Positions 16,002 to 26,117 of a DNA stretch of 64,000 nt are shown here, piece by piece. The stretch is from positions 1 to 64,000 of the forward strand of contig NZ_JBASAD010000025.1 in the NCBI RefSeq assembly GCF_049650445.1, given 5' to 3'. The position numbers and the translations under genes were made by a program. This DNA is from Castellaniella sp049650445. GTDB lineage: Bacteria > Pseudomonadota > Gammaproteobacteria > Burkholderiales > Burkholderiaceae_B. Within the stretch, counting starts at the first letter, position 1; each line of letters starts with the position of its first letter. The notes beneath the pieces are model-generated. The model was not told the origin of the DNA and made no database searches. It worked only from the letters and a program-made list of their open reading frames with translations.

Positions 16002-17192
16002 TCAGGGCGAGTCAGCCTGATCTAGTCGCAAGGACAGCACCAGGATCGCCAGCCCGGCCAGCGCCAGGCCGGTGCCGACCCAGCCGGGCGAAGTCCAGCC
16101 GTAGCCGCGCGCGATGGCCAGACCGCCCAGCAACGGTCCCAGCGCGTTGGCGAAATTGAAGGCGGAATGGTTCAAGGCGGCGGCCAGCCCCTGGGCATGC
16201 CGCGCCACGTCCATCAGCCGGGTCTGCAGAATGGTGCCCAGCGCGCCGCCAAAGCCGATGAAGAACACATTGGCCGACAGCGTCCAGACGTTGCCGGCCG
16301 CCAGGGGGAACAGCGCGGTCATGGCCGCGCTCCAGAGCAGCAGGCCGACCGCCGTGTGCATCGGGGCCCGGTCGGCCAGCCAGGGCACCAGGATGTTGCC
16401 CACGGTCAGGCCGACGCCGAAAACCGCCAGCACCAGGGGCACCGTGCCGGGAGACACGCCCGTCACTTCCAGCAGCACATCGGCCAGATAGGTGTAGACG
16501 GCGAACAGGCCGCCAAAGCCGATGGCGCCGACCGCCAGGGTCAGCCAGACCTGCGGCTGACGCAGTGCGCCCAGTTCGCGCCAGGGACTGGCCCCCGGTT
16601 CGGGCGGGCTGTGGGGCGCCAGCCAGGCGACCAGCCCCATCGTCAGCAGCCCGGACAGGCTGACCAGGGCGAAACCCCAGCGCCAGTTCAGCGCGTGCCC
16701 CAGCCAGTTGGCAAAAGGCACGCCCAGAATGGTGGCCACTGTCAGCCCCAGGAACATGCGGCCCACCGCCTGGTTGCGCTTGGCGTGCGGCACCAGCGAC
16801 ACGGCCATCAGCGCGCCGATGCCGAAGTACGCGCCGTGGGGCAGACCGCTCAGGAAGCGCAGCACCAGCAGCCATTCGTAGCTGGGCGCAAAGGCGCACA
16901 GGCCGTTGAACAGGGTGAACAGCCCCATCAGCGCCACCAGCAGGGTGCGCCGCGCGACGCGGGCCGCCAGCACGGTCAGCAGCGGGGCGCCCACCACCAC
17001 GCCCAGCGCATAGGCGCTGATGACATGGCCCGCCGTGGGCGCGTCGATACCCAGATCCGGCGCGAAGTAGGGCAGCAGGCTCATGGTGGCGAATTCCGTG
17101 GTGCCGATGGCGAACGCGCCGATCGCCAGAGCGAAGATCACCAGTCCGGCGGACGCCTGTGGCCTGGCACGGGCAGTGGATGGTTGAGGCAT
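16002..17192 (-). CDS. MFS transporter, DHA1 (AraJ/NepI-like) efflux type
   Basis: The 396-residue protein has twelve predicted membrane helices. The N-terminal helix carries AIGTTEFATMSLLPYFA and helix 4 has FLSGLPHGAYFGIGA, both typical of the AraJ/NepI/YdhP branch of drug and sugar exporters; the RRTLLVALMG loop between helices 2 and 3 is the MFS A-motif region. Substrate cannot be read from sequence. It is divergent from the sugar kinase gene, separated by 228 bases, with no clear regulatory partner. Confidence 0.85.
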   Translation of the reverse strand: MPQPSTARARPQASAGLVIFALAIGAFAIGTTEFATMSLLPYFAPDLGIDAPTAGHVISAYALGVVVGAPLLTVLAARVARRTLLVALMGLFTLFNGLCAFAPSYEWLLVLRFLSGLPHGAYFGIGALMAVSLVPHAKRNQAVGRMFLGLTVATILGVPFANWLGHALNWRWGFALVSLSGLLTMGLVAWLAPHSPPEPGASPWRELGALRQPQVWLTLAVGAIGFGGLFAVYTYLADVLLEVTGVSPGTVPLVLAVFGVGLTVGNILVPWLADRAPMHTAVGLLLWSAAMTALFPLAAGNVWTLSANVFFIGFGGALGTILQTRLMDVARHAQGLAAALNHSAFNFANALGPLLGGLAIARGYGWTSPGWVGTGLALAGLAILVLSLRLDQADSP

Positions 17193-17420
17193 GAAAGATC
17201 CGGCGGATGGGAAAACCCGCTATTTTACCCAGGGGAAACCCTGAACAGGTTGTGCTTCGCCCGGCGTCGGCAGAACCTGGTCATGACCCCGCCGTGTTGC
17301 GTCCAGCGCAGTGAGCGGCTACGCTTCGGAGTCCACGGACGGCCTCCCGGCGCTTTTGCCGTCGGTACGTTCTCTCCGATTCCGGGTGTTCCGAACCCGG
17401 TGTTTCCAGACGGATCATTC

Positions 17421-18320
17421 ATGCAATTCACCACCATCGGCGCAGCCATCGTCGACATCGTCGTGTCCCGCGTCCAGCCCATGCGCGTTGCCAAGCAGGA
17501 CGTGGAGCACATCGGCCTGTACGCGGGCGGCGGCGCGGTGAACGCCGCGCTGAACGTGGCCGCGCGCGGCGCCCGCGTCACCGTGCATGCCTGCGTGGGG
17601 CGCGATCTGGAAGGCGATCTGCTGCGGGACATCCTGCGGCGCCATGGCATCCAGACCGCCATCCCCGACCACGCGCTGCCCACGGGCAAGGCCGTGGTGA
17701 TGGTGGACGAGACCGGCGCGGCGCGGGCCTACGCGCAGCGCGGCGCCAGCACCTGGGTCGGGGAGCAGGGTTTTCCCGGCCTGGAGACGGCGGACGTCGT
17801 CTATGTGACGGGACTGTCGCTGGAATCCCAGGCCTGGCTGGAACAGGCCCTGGCGCGCATGACCACGTCGCGTCATCGGCTGGCGGTCACGCCCGGCGCG
17901 CGCCAGTTGGCCGATCCCCTGGCTCTGCGCGGCCTTTGGGACCGGACCGATCTGCTGTGCGTCAATGCCCAGGAGGCTGCCCGGCTGTGCGGGGACGTGG
18001 CTTTGGACACGGACGCCCCCACGCCGGACGTAGCCCGGGATCTGGCGCGCCGGCTGCTGCGTCGGCCCGGCCAGTCCGTTCTGGTGACGCTGGGGCAGGG
18101 CGGGGCCCTGTTTCATGACGGCGAGCAGGGTCACTTTCATCCCGCCAAGATCGTCACGCCGCTGTCCACCATCGGTGCGGGCGATGCCTTTGCTTCCGCC
18201 TTCGTCCACGCCTGGGCCGGCGGGGCTGCTCCCATGGACGCGCTGGCCGCCGCCACCGACAGCGCCGCCCGGGTGATTCAGGTGATCCCCGCCAATCTGG
18301 CCGGTCCGTTGCGCACCTGA
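17421..18320 (+). CDS. PfkB/ribokinase family sugar or nucleoside kinase
   Basis: This 299-residue kinase has the PfkB plan: an N-terminal GGGAVNAALNVAARGARV glycine motif (about 34-51), the VTLGQGGALF strand before the anion hole, and the C-terminal signature IGAGDAFASAFVHAW with the catalytic Asp (about 254). It would phosphorylate a sugar or nucleoside hydroxyl with ATP. The substrate is not clear: adenosine, ribose, pseudouridine or a sugar acid are all possible. It stands alone between the MFS gene and the sulfur genes. ATG 17421 is the first start that gives the normal N-terminus. Confidence 0.8.
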   Translation: MQFTTIGAAIVDIVVSRVQPMRVAKQDVEHIGLYAGGGAVNAALNVAARGARVTVHACVGRDLEGDLLRDILRRHGIQTAIPDHALPTGKAVVMVDETGAARAYAQRGASTWVGEQGFPGLETADVVYVTGLSLESQAWLEQALARMTTSRHRLAVTPGARQLADPLALRGLWDRTDLLCVNAQEAARLCGDVALDTDAPTPDVARDLARRLLRRPGQSVLVTLGQGGALFHDGEQGHFHPAKIVTPLSTIGAGDAFASAFVHAWAGGAAPMDALAAATDSAARVIQVIPANLAGPLRT

Positions 18321-18412
18321 AAGGACTTGAGGGCGAACCCTTGTCTCGGTCTGATTTCGGGCCGCCTGCATCGGTCTACATAACTTCCGGTTCTATCGGT
18401 ATCGCCAGCCGT

Positions 18413-18442
18413 ACGATCGAATCTGGGAAAATGAGCGATCGT
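18413..18442. promoter_or_regulatory. Inverted repeat upstream of the periplasmic rhodanese gene
   Basis: ACGATCG at 18413-18419 and CGATCGT at 18436-18442 form an inverted repeat with a 16-base spacer, about 20 bases before the start codon. It may be an operator or an RNA hairpin close to the ribosome site; there is no other support. Confidence 0.3.
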
Positions 18443-18462
18443 TACTCCTCAGAGGCATCACC

Positions 18463-19401
18463 ATGAAATTCCTGTCCGCCCGCTTGGGGGCGCTTGTTCT
18501 TGCGTGTGGCGCGACGACGGCCGCCTGGGCCGCCCAGCCGCTGCTGACGCCGGCTGAACTGGACACCGCGCGGCAGCAGCCGGCCGTGCGTGTCATCGAC
18601 ATCCGTCCGCCGGACGCCTATGCCGCCGGCCACATCCCCGGAGCCGTCTCGGCGCCCTACGCGCGATGGCGCGGCCCGGCGGACAATCCAGGTCAACTGC
18701 CGCCGCTGGACACGCTGACGCAACTGGTGCGCAGCCTGGGTCTCGATCAGGATACGCACGCGGTGGTGGTTTCGTCGGGGGTCGACAGCACCGACTTCGG
18801 CGCTTCGGCGCGGGTGTATTGGAGCTTGAAATACCTGGGCCTCAGGAACCTGTCCGTCCTGAACGGCGGGCTGAAGGCCTGGGCCGATGCCGGCCTGCCG
18901 CAGGACCAGGTGGCACCCTCGGTCGTCGCGACGGCCTTCGAGCCAAAGCCGGATGAGTCCATCATCGCCACCACCGAGCAGGTGGCCGCGCAGGTCGGCA
19001 ATCCGCAGACGCAACTGGTCGACGCCCGGCCGGTGGATTTCTACCTGGGCAAGGTCAAGGCGCCGACGGCGCAGGTGCCCGGCACCATCCAGGGCGCGGT
19101 CAATGTGGAAAACGGTCGCTGGTTCAAGCCCGGCACGTCGATTTTCGTCTCGCCGGACGAGGCCCGCAAGATTGCTGCCGAACTCCTCCCCGATGCGAAG
19201 GCCGAAACGATCGCGTTCTGCAACACCGGCCATTGGGCGGCCACCGACTGGTTCGCCTTGTCGGAGATCGTCGGCCAGAAAAATGTGCGGATGTATCCCG
19301 AATCCATGGCCGAGTGGTCCCAGGACCCGAACCGGCCGATGGAGCACGTTCCGGGCCGGGGCAGCCAGATCCTGGACAAGCTGAAAGGCGTATTCGGTTG
19401 A
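18463..19401 (+). CDS. Periplasmic tandem-rhodanese sulfurtransferase
   Basis: The 312-residue protein starts with a Sec signal peptide (residues 1 to about 24, ending AAWAA). Two rhodanese domains follow. The first (about 27-145, VRVIDIRPPDAYAAGHIPGA) has SSGVDS where the active Cys loop would be and so looks inactive; the second (about 165-300) has the loop FCNTGHWAAT with Cys253. It would handle sulfane sulfur (thiosulfate or persulfide) in the periplasm. It is 18 bases before a YeeE/YedE sulfur transporter gene, suggesting delivery of sulfur to that transporter. Confidence 0.85.
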   Translation: MKFLSARLGALVLACGATTAAWAAQPLLTPAELDTARQQPAVRVIDIRPPDAYAAGHIPGAVSAPYARWRGPADNPGQLPPLDTLTQLVRSLGLDQDTHAVVVSSGVDSTDFGASARVYWSLKYLGLRNLSVLNGGLKAWADAGLPQDQVAPSVVATAFEPKPDESIIATTEQVAAQVGNPQTQLVDARPVDFYLGKVKAPTAQVPGTIQGAVNVENGRWFKPGTSIFVSPDEARKIAAELLPDAKAETIAFCNTGHWAATDWFALSEIVGQKNVRMYPESMAEWSQDPNRPMEHVPGRGSQILDKLKGVFG

Positions 19402-19419
19402 TCTGAGACACGCTGAGAC

Positions 19420-20499
19420 ATGAAACGATTTCCTCTCGCAGTCCTGATCCTGGCTTTCTGCGGCTTTCTGGCCTGGTCCGTGGCCTTGCGACAGGCGCTG
19501 CTGTTCCTGGTCGGCATGGGCCTGGGCGCGGTGCTCGCGGGTGCGCGCTTCGGCTTCACCACTGGCTGGCGGCGGCTGATCGAGCAACGCGATCCGTCCG
19601 GCGTGCTGGCGCAACTGGTGCTGCTGGCGATCGCGGCGGCGGTGTCCATGCCGCTGCTGGCCGCCTATCCCACCGATCTGGGCGCCGCGCTGGGGCCGCC
19701 CAGCGTCAGCCTGATCGTGGGCGCCTTCGTCTTTGGCGCCTGCATGCAGGTTGCCGACGGCTGTGGCTCGGGCACGTTGTACAAGGCGGGCCTGGGCATC
19801 CCCCTGAACATGGCGATCCTGCCGCTGTTTGCCATCGGCAGTTTCCTGGGTTCGGCCACGCTGGACCGCTGGCTGGCCCTGGGCGCCTTGCCGCCCTATG
19901 GCCTGGTGACGCATTTCGGTGCGCCTGTCGCCTTGCTGCTGACACTGGCGGGTCTGGCCCTGGTCGGCTTCGGCGTGGTGCGCTGGGCCGGGCGTGCGGC
20001 ACCGCTGTGGAACCGCAAGCTGCTGTGGGGCGCCGTGCTGCTGGCGGTTCTCGCGGTGCTGAATCTGGTGATCGCGGGTCAGCCCTGGGGGATTGTCTAC
20101 GGGTTTGGCCTGTGGGCGGCCAAGCTGGCCACGGCGGCGCATGTGTTCGATCCGTCGACCAATGCCTTCTGGAGCGAGCCGGTCAACGCGGCGACGCTGG
20201 CGCAGTCGGTGTTCCTGGATGTGACCTCGATCACCAATATCGGCATTCTGGCAGGCGCCCTGTGGATCGCGGCGGGCAAGCCGGCCGCTGCCGCACAACC
20301 CATGAACGGCACGCAATGGGCCATCGGCCTGGCTGCCGGCCTGCTGCTGGGCTACAGTTCGCGGCTGGCCTTCGGCTGCAACATCGGCGCCATGGTCAGC
20401 GGGATTTCCACCGGCAGCCTGCACGGCTGGATCTGGGTGCCCATGGCTTTCCTGGGATCCCTGATCGGTGTGCGGGTGCGCCGTCGCTACGCTTTCTGA
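19420..20499 (+). CDS. YeeE/YedE family sulfur-compound transporter (TsuA-like)
   Basis: This 359-residue protein has about nine to ten membrane helices and the two Cys-Gly motifs of YeeE/YedE transporters: VADGCGSGTLYKAG (about 110-122) and FGCNIGAMVSGIS (about 323-335). In characterised relatives (YeeE/TsuA) such cysteines pass thiosulfate through the membrane. It follows a periplasmic rhodanese by 18 bases and precedes a tiny membrane-peptide gene by 12 bases, so all three are probably one operon. The exact sulfur substrate is inferred. Confidence 0.88.
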   Translation: MKRFPLAVLILAFCGFLAWSVALRQALLFLVGMGLGAVLAGARFGFTTGWRRLIEQRDPSGVLAQLVLLAIAAAVSMPLLAAYPTDLGAALGPPSVSLIVGAFVFGACMQVADGCGSGTLYKAGLGIPLNMAILPLFAIGSFLGSATLDRWLALGALPPYGLVTHFGAPVALLLTLAGLALVGFGVVRWAGRAAPLWNRKLLWGAVLLAVLAVLNLVIAGQPWGIVYGFGLWAAKLATAAHVFDPSTNAFWSEPVNAATLAQSVFLDVTSITNIGILAGALWIAAGKPAAAAQPMNGTQWAIGLAAGLLLGYSSRLAFGCNIGAMVSGISTGSLHGWIWVPMAFLGSLIGVRVRRRYAF

Positions 20500-20511
20500 G
20501 GGGGGGCCATC

Positions 20512-20676
20512 ATGCGTTTTCGATTTCTGGCCATCGCCTTCTGGATCGTGCTCGTGGGCTTTTTCGCCTGGGACTGGACGCACAGCGCACCGGTCAATGT
20601 GCGCGCCGAACCGCCGCTGATCGCGGCGGGCTCGGGCGTGGCGCCCAGCGGCGGGCATTGCGCCTCGACGTTCTGA
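20512..20676 (+). CDS. Small membrane peptide, 54 residues, beside sulfur transporter
   Basis: A complete frame from ATG 20512 to TGA 20674-20676 lies 12 bases after the transporter stop, preceded by a GAGGGGGGGCC stretch that could serve as ribosome site. The product starts MRFRF, has one hydrophobic segment (about residues 6-20, LAIAFWIVLVGFFAW), then a soluble tail ending GGHCASTF with a single Cys50. The topology suggests an inner-membrane peptide with its tail in the periplasm. I do not recognise the family. It may be an accessory subunit of the transporter or a sulfur carrier through Cys50; both ideas are inference. Confidence 0.6.
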   Translation: MRFRFLAIAFWIVLVGFFAWDWTHSAPVNVRAEPPLIAAGSGVAPSGGHCASTF

Positions 20677-20715
20677 TCCGGGCGGAGAGGCTGCCCGTCG
20701 AGGCCTGTGCGCGCG

Positions 20716-21072
20716 TCAGGCCGCTTGCTGCGTCTGGCATTCCCCGAAGGCCGCAAGGGCGCTGGCAGCGTACATGAGGGAAGGTCCGCCGCCCATGTAG
20801 ACTGCTACGCCCAGCGTTTCCTGGACTTCCGCGTCCGTCGCGCCCAGTTGTGCCAGTGCCTGGGTGTGGAAACCGATGCAGCCGTCGCAGCGTGTAGCCA
20901 CGCCGATGGCCAGTGCGATCAGTTCCTTGGTCTTGGGATCCAGCGTGCCCGCCGCCATCGCGGCCTTGCTCAGGGAGCCGAAGCCCTGCATCAGTTGCGG
21001 CATGCCTGCGCGCAGGGGTTTGAGGTTCTGGCTGATCGTCTGGGTCAGTTCCCGATAGGGGCCGGTGTGCAT
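20716..21072 (-). CDS. AhpD-like / carboxymuconolactone decarboxylase family protein
   Basis: The 118-residue protein belongs to the AhpD-like CMD family: an all-helical fold with the redox motif CDGCIGFH (Cys62, Cys65, His69) and a second segment GVAVYMGGGPSLMYA. Such proteins act as peroxidase partners or thiol oxidoreductases. It is divergent from the ArsR gene, sharing a 152-base control region with a 16-base palindrome, so the regulator probably controls it together with the rhodanese genes. A CMD fold without decarboxylase activity is assumed because of the CxxC. Confidence 0.85.
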   Translation of the reverse strand: MHTGPYRELTQTISQNLKPLRAGMPQLMQGFGSLSKAAMAAGTLDPKTKELIALAIGVATRCDGCIGFHTQALAQLGATDAEVQETLGVAVYMGGGPSLMYAASALAAFGECQTQQAA

Positions 21073-21175
21073 GGGGTGTTCTCCTTGTGGTGCGCCGAAG
21101 CGACGAAAATGTGAAAGACGGCTGCCCGGTGCGCAGCATCCGCCGCACCCGGAAGGTCCGAGGCTTGCTTATTAG

Positions 21176-21191
21176 TTTAGCAGATGCTAAA
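21176..21191. promoter_or_regulatory. 16-base palindrome, likely ArsR-family operator
   Basis: TTTAGCA and its exact complement TGCTAAA flank a two-base centre. The site is in the divergent region between the AhpD-like gene and the ArsR gene, in locally AT-rich DNA unlike the surroundings. It is the natural binding site for the adjacent ArsR dimer. Confidence 0.6.
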
Positions 21192-21224
21192 TTAGAAAAC
21201 ACTGATGTAAAACAAGGAATCACC

Positions 21225-21545
21225 TTGTCTACCATGCTAAAAGAATCACAGAGTCAGGATTTCATGCAGGCGGGCGCGGCCCGTGCAGCGGCACTGCTGC
21301 GCGCCGTGGGCAACGAGCACCGGCTGCTGGTCCTGTGTCTGTTGATTGAATGGGGAGAACTGCCCGTAGGGGCCTTGCTGGAACGGTTGCCGCTCAGCCA
21401 GTCGGCGCTGTCTCAGCATCTGGCTCGCATGCGTGACGAGGGTCTGGTGGTCTACCGGCGCGAGTCGCAGACCTTGTACTACCGCATCGCCAATCCCGAC
21501 GTAGAGCGCTTGATTGCGACTTTGAAGCAGATTTTCTGCCCTTGA
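21225..21545 (+). CDS. ArsR family regulator, sulfur-responsive BigR/YgaV type
   Basis: This repressor of about 106 residues has a single winged helix (about 20-95): LLRAVGNEHRLLVLCLLIEWGELPVGAL, recognition helix SQSALSQHLARMRDEGLV, wing YRRESQTLYYRI. BigR/YgaV relatives sense persulfide or sulfide through two cysteines; here Cys residues lie in VLCLLIEW and at the C-terminus (IFCP), which fits. A TTG at 21225 is preceded by AAGGA at a six-base distance, whereas ATG 21234 is 15 bases from it; I chose TTG, but ATG is possible. A YgaP-type rhodanese gene follows, the usual partner. Confidence 0.8.
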   Translation: MSTMLKESQSQDFMQAGAARAAALLRAVGNEHRLLVLCLLIEWGELPVGALLERLPLSQSALSQHLARMRDEGLVVYRRESQTLYYRIANPDVERLIATLKQIFCP

Positions 21546-21551
21546 CGCGGG

Positions 21552-21668
21552 TTTTTTGCCGCCGGGCCGCCTCAAGGCAAAAAGCGCCCCCTTGGGGGGC
21601 AGCAAGCTGGCCGCAGGCCTGCGCAGCGTGGGGGCATTTTTTGCCACTGGGCCGCCCCAAGGCAAAAA
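21552..21668. repeat. Intergenic repeat, two core copies (21552-21583 and 21637-21668)
   Basis: Each core has ends that pair with each other (TTTTTGCC ... GGCAAAAA) around about 15 bases containing GGGCCGCC. The two copies lie 85 bases apart with a C-run/G-run hairpin (21586-21600) between them. The same unit recurs at 46373-46403. The paired ends with T-runs on both strands could also terminate transcription of the ArsR gene. Confidence 0.75.
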
Positions 21669-21720
21669 GTGCTGCCTGGGACGTGGCGTAGGGACATTAT
21701 TTTCGCTGGAGATTCATCTC

Positions 21721-22296
21721 ATGACTATTTCAACCCTGACACCCGAAGCCGCGCGTGACCGTCTGGTCCGCGGCGCCGTACTGGTCGACGTCCGTCCGTC
21801 GGACGAGTTCGCCCGTGAGCGCATCGCGCAGGCCTGCTGCGTCCCGCTGGACCGCCTGGCCCGGGGTGACCGGACCGGCTTGCCGTCCGGCACGGCTGTG
21901 ATCTTCTATTGCCGCTCGGGCAACCGTACCCGCATGGGGGCGGCAACACTCGAAACCAGCGCGGCGGGCGAGGCCTACATCCTGGAGGGCGGCCTGGATG
22001 CCTGGAAGCGGGCCGGTCTGCCTGTTCAGGCCGATCCCGGCCAGCCTCTGGAATTGTCCCGCCAGGTGCAGATCGTGGCCGGCGGCCTGGTACTGGCGGG
22101 CACTGTCGCGGGCGCATGGCTGTCGCCGTGGTTTCTGCTGCTGTCCGGGTTCGTGGGCAGCGGTCTGATGTTCGCCGGCCTGTCCGGATTCTGCGGCCTG
22201 GCCCGCGTCCTCATGCGCATGCCCTGGAACCGCCGGTTCCGGGATGCCGTTCCTGCTGCGTCCTTGCAGCCTCAGCCTACGAAGGAGTCTTCATGA
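21721..22296 (+). CDS. ygaP: YgaP-type membrane rhodanese (rhodanese + DUF2892 helices)
   Basis: The 191-residue protein has an N-terminal rhodanese domain with active loop YCRSGNRT (Cys64) and a C-terminal pair of membrane helices (about 118-135 and 139-160) of the DUF2892 type, the plan of E. coli YgaP. It would accept sulfane sulfur at the cytoplasmic face of the membrane. It follows the ArsR gene, as ygaP follows ygaV in E. coli, but here the two are separated by 175 bases filled with intergenic repeats. Start ATG 21721 gives the family N-terminus. Confidence 0.85.
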   Translation: MTISTLTPEAARDRLVRGAVLVDVRPSDEFARERIAQACCVPLDRLARGDRTGLPSGTAVIFYCRSGNRTRMGAATLETSAAGEAYILEGGLDAWKRAGLPVQADPGQPLELSRQVQIVAGGLVLAGTVAGAWLSPWFLLLSGFVGSGLMFAGLSGFCGLARVLMRMPWNRRFRDAVPAASLQPQPTKESS

Positions 22297-22490
22297 AACT
22301 CAACATCGGCACGATCGACCGCATCCTGCGCCTGATCCTCGGCCTCGTCCTCATCGTGCTGGCCGCCAACGGCACCATCGGCTGGTGGGGCTGGCTGGGC
22401 CTGGTGGCGGTGGCTACGGCCCTGTTCCGCTTTTGTCCGCTGTACGCCGTGCTGGGCATCAACACCTGCCCGCTGAAGTCCCGGGGTTGA
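22293..22490 (+). CDS. DUF2892 family small inner-membrane protein
   Basis: This 65-residue protein has two membrane helices (about 9-26 and 30-47) and the DUF2892 pattern: NIGTIDRILRLILGL at the start and RFCPLYAVLGINTCPLK at the end with two conserved cysteines. It resembles the C-terminal part of YgaP made as a separate peptide. Its ATG overlaps the stop of the rhodanese gene by four bases, so it is translationally coupled. An AAGGAG ribosome site lies inside the upstream gene. Confidence 0.85.
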   Translation: MKLNIGTIDRILRLILGLVLIVLAANGTIGWWGWLGLVAVATALFRFCPLYAVLGINTCPLKSRG

Positions 22491-22497
22491 TGAAGAA

Positions 22498-22528
22498 ACA
22501 GGGCGCGGCTCTGAGAGTCGCGCCCTGT
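22498..22528. terminator. Strong bidirectional hairpin terminator
   Basis: A ten-base perfect stem (22498-22507 with 22519-22528) continues inward through a G-T pair and three more pairs to a three-base loop. It lies between the DUF2892 gene and the convergent valS gene and can serve both. Confidence 0.75.
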
Positions 22529-22595
22529 CTGGTGCATCCGCATGGCGGATGGATGCCGAACGGGCCGCTGGCGCAAGCCGCCGGCCCGTTGCCGT

Positions 22596-25430
<2,835 letters not shown>

Positions 25431-25641
25431 GGGTTCTTCTGAATCTGAATCGAGGAAACTGGAGGGGGGGCTGACGGCGAAAAACGATCATTTTAGGCGC
25501 ATGGGAAGAAAACCGCCCATGGTAAAATGTGCGGTTGACCACAAGACCCAATTGCCGACCTGGTGTTCGGGGCGGCTACGGCGGTGTCATTCTACATTTT
25601 CACCGGGAAACCCCGTTTTCCATTCCTTACCGGAAACTTCC

Positions 25642-26067
25642 ATGGCTATTGAACGTACCCTCTCCATCATCAAGCCCGACGCCGTCGCCAAGAACGCCAT
25701 CGGCCAGATCGTCGCCCGTTTCGAACAGGCCGGCCTGACCGTCGTCGCCGCCCAACTGCGCCAGCTCTCGCGCGGCGACGCCGAGCGCTTCTACGCCGTG
25801 CACAAGGAACGCCCCTTCTTCAAGGATCTGGTCGACTTCATGATCTCGGGCCCGGTGTTCGTTCAGGTGCTGGAAGGCGAATCCGCCATCACCAAGAACC
25901 GCGACCTGATGGGCGCGACCGATCCCAAGAAGGCTGCGCCGGGCACGATCCGCGCCGACTTCGCCGAGAGCATCGACGCCAATGCGGTGCACGGCTCCGA
26001 CGCCCCGGAAACGGCAGCCGTCGAAATCGCCTTCTTCTTTCCCGAAAGCAACATCCACAGCCGCTGA
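25642..26067 (+). CDS. ndk: Nucleoside diphosphate kinase
   Basis: This 141-residue enzyme moves the gamma phosphate of ATP to nucleoside diphosphates through a phospho-His. The start MAIERTLSIIKPDAV and the segment ending in NAVHGSDAPETA (active His near 117) are diagnostic. It heads the run ndk-rlmN-rodZ-ispG-hisS, the usual order in Alcaligenaceae. The ATG at 25642 gives the standard N-terminus; a longer frame upstream is not real. Confidence 0.98.
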   Translation: MAIERTLSIIKPDAVAKNAIGQIVARFEQAGLTVVAAQLRQLSRGDAERFYAVHKERPFFKDLVDFMISGPVFVQVLEGESAITKNRDLMGATDPKKAAPGTIRADFAESIDANAVHGSDAPETAAVEIAFFFPESNIHSR

Positions 26068-26117
26068 TCGCGGCGCGGACCCTGGCTGCGGCCGGGGTCC
26101 GGCTGAAATACCCGCTC

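Noticed and set aside
16167..17420. Upstream extension of the PfkB kinase frame over the MFS gene
   Set aside because: The extension is antisense to a clear transporter gene and is Gln/Arg-rich; the kinase fold begins at ATG 17421.
25431..25641. Possible small gene or promoter between valS and ndk
   Set aside because: No coding frame with family features was seen; TAAAAT at 25523 has no good -35 partner, so no promoter was called.
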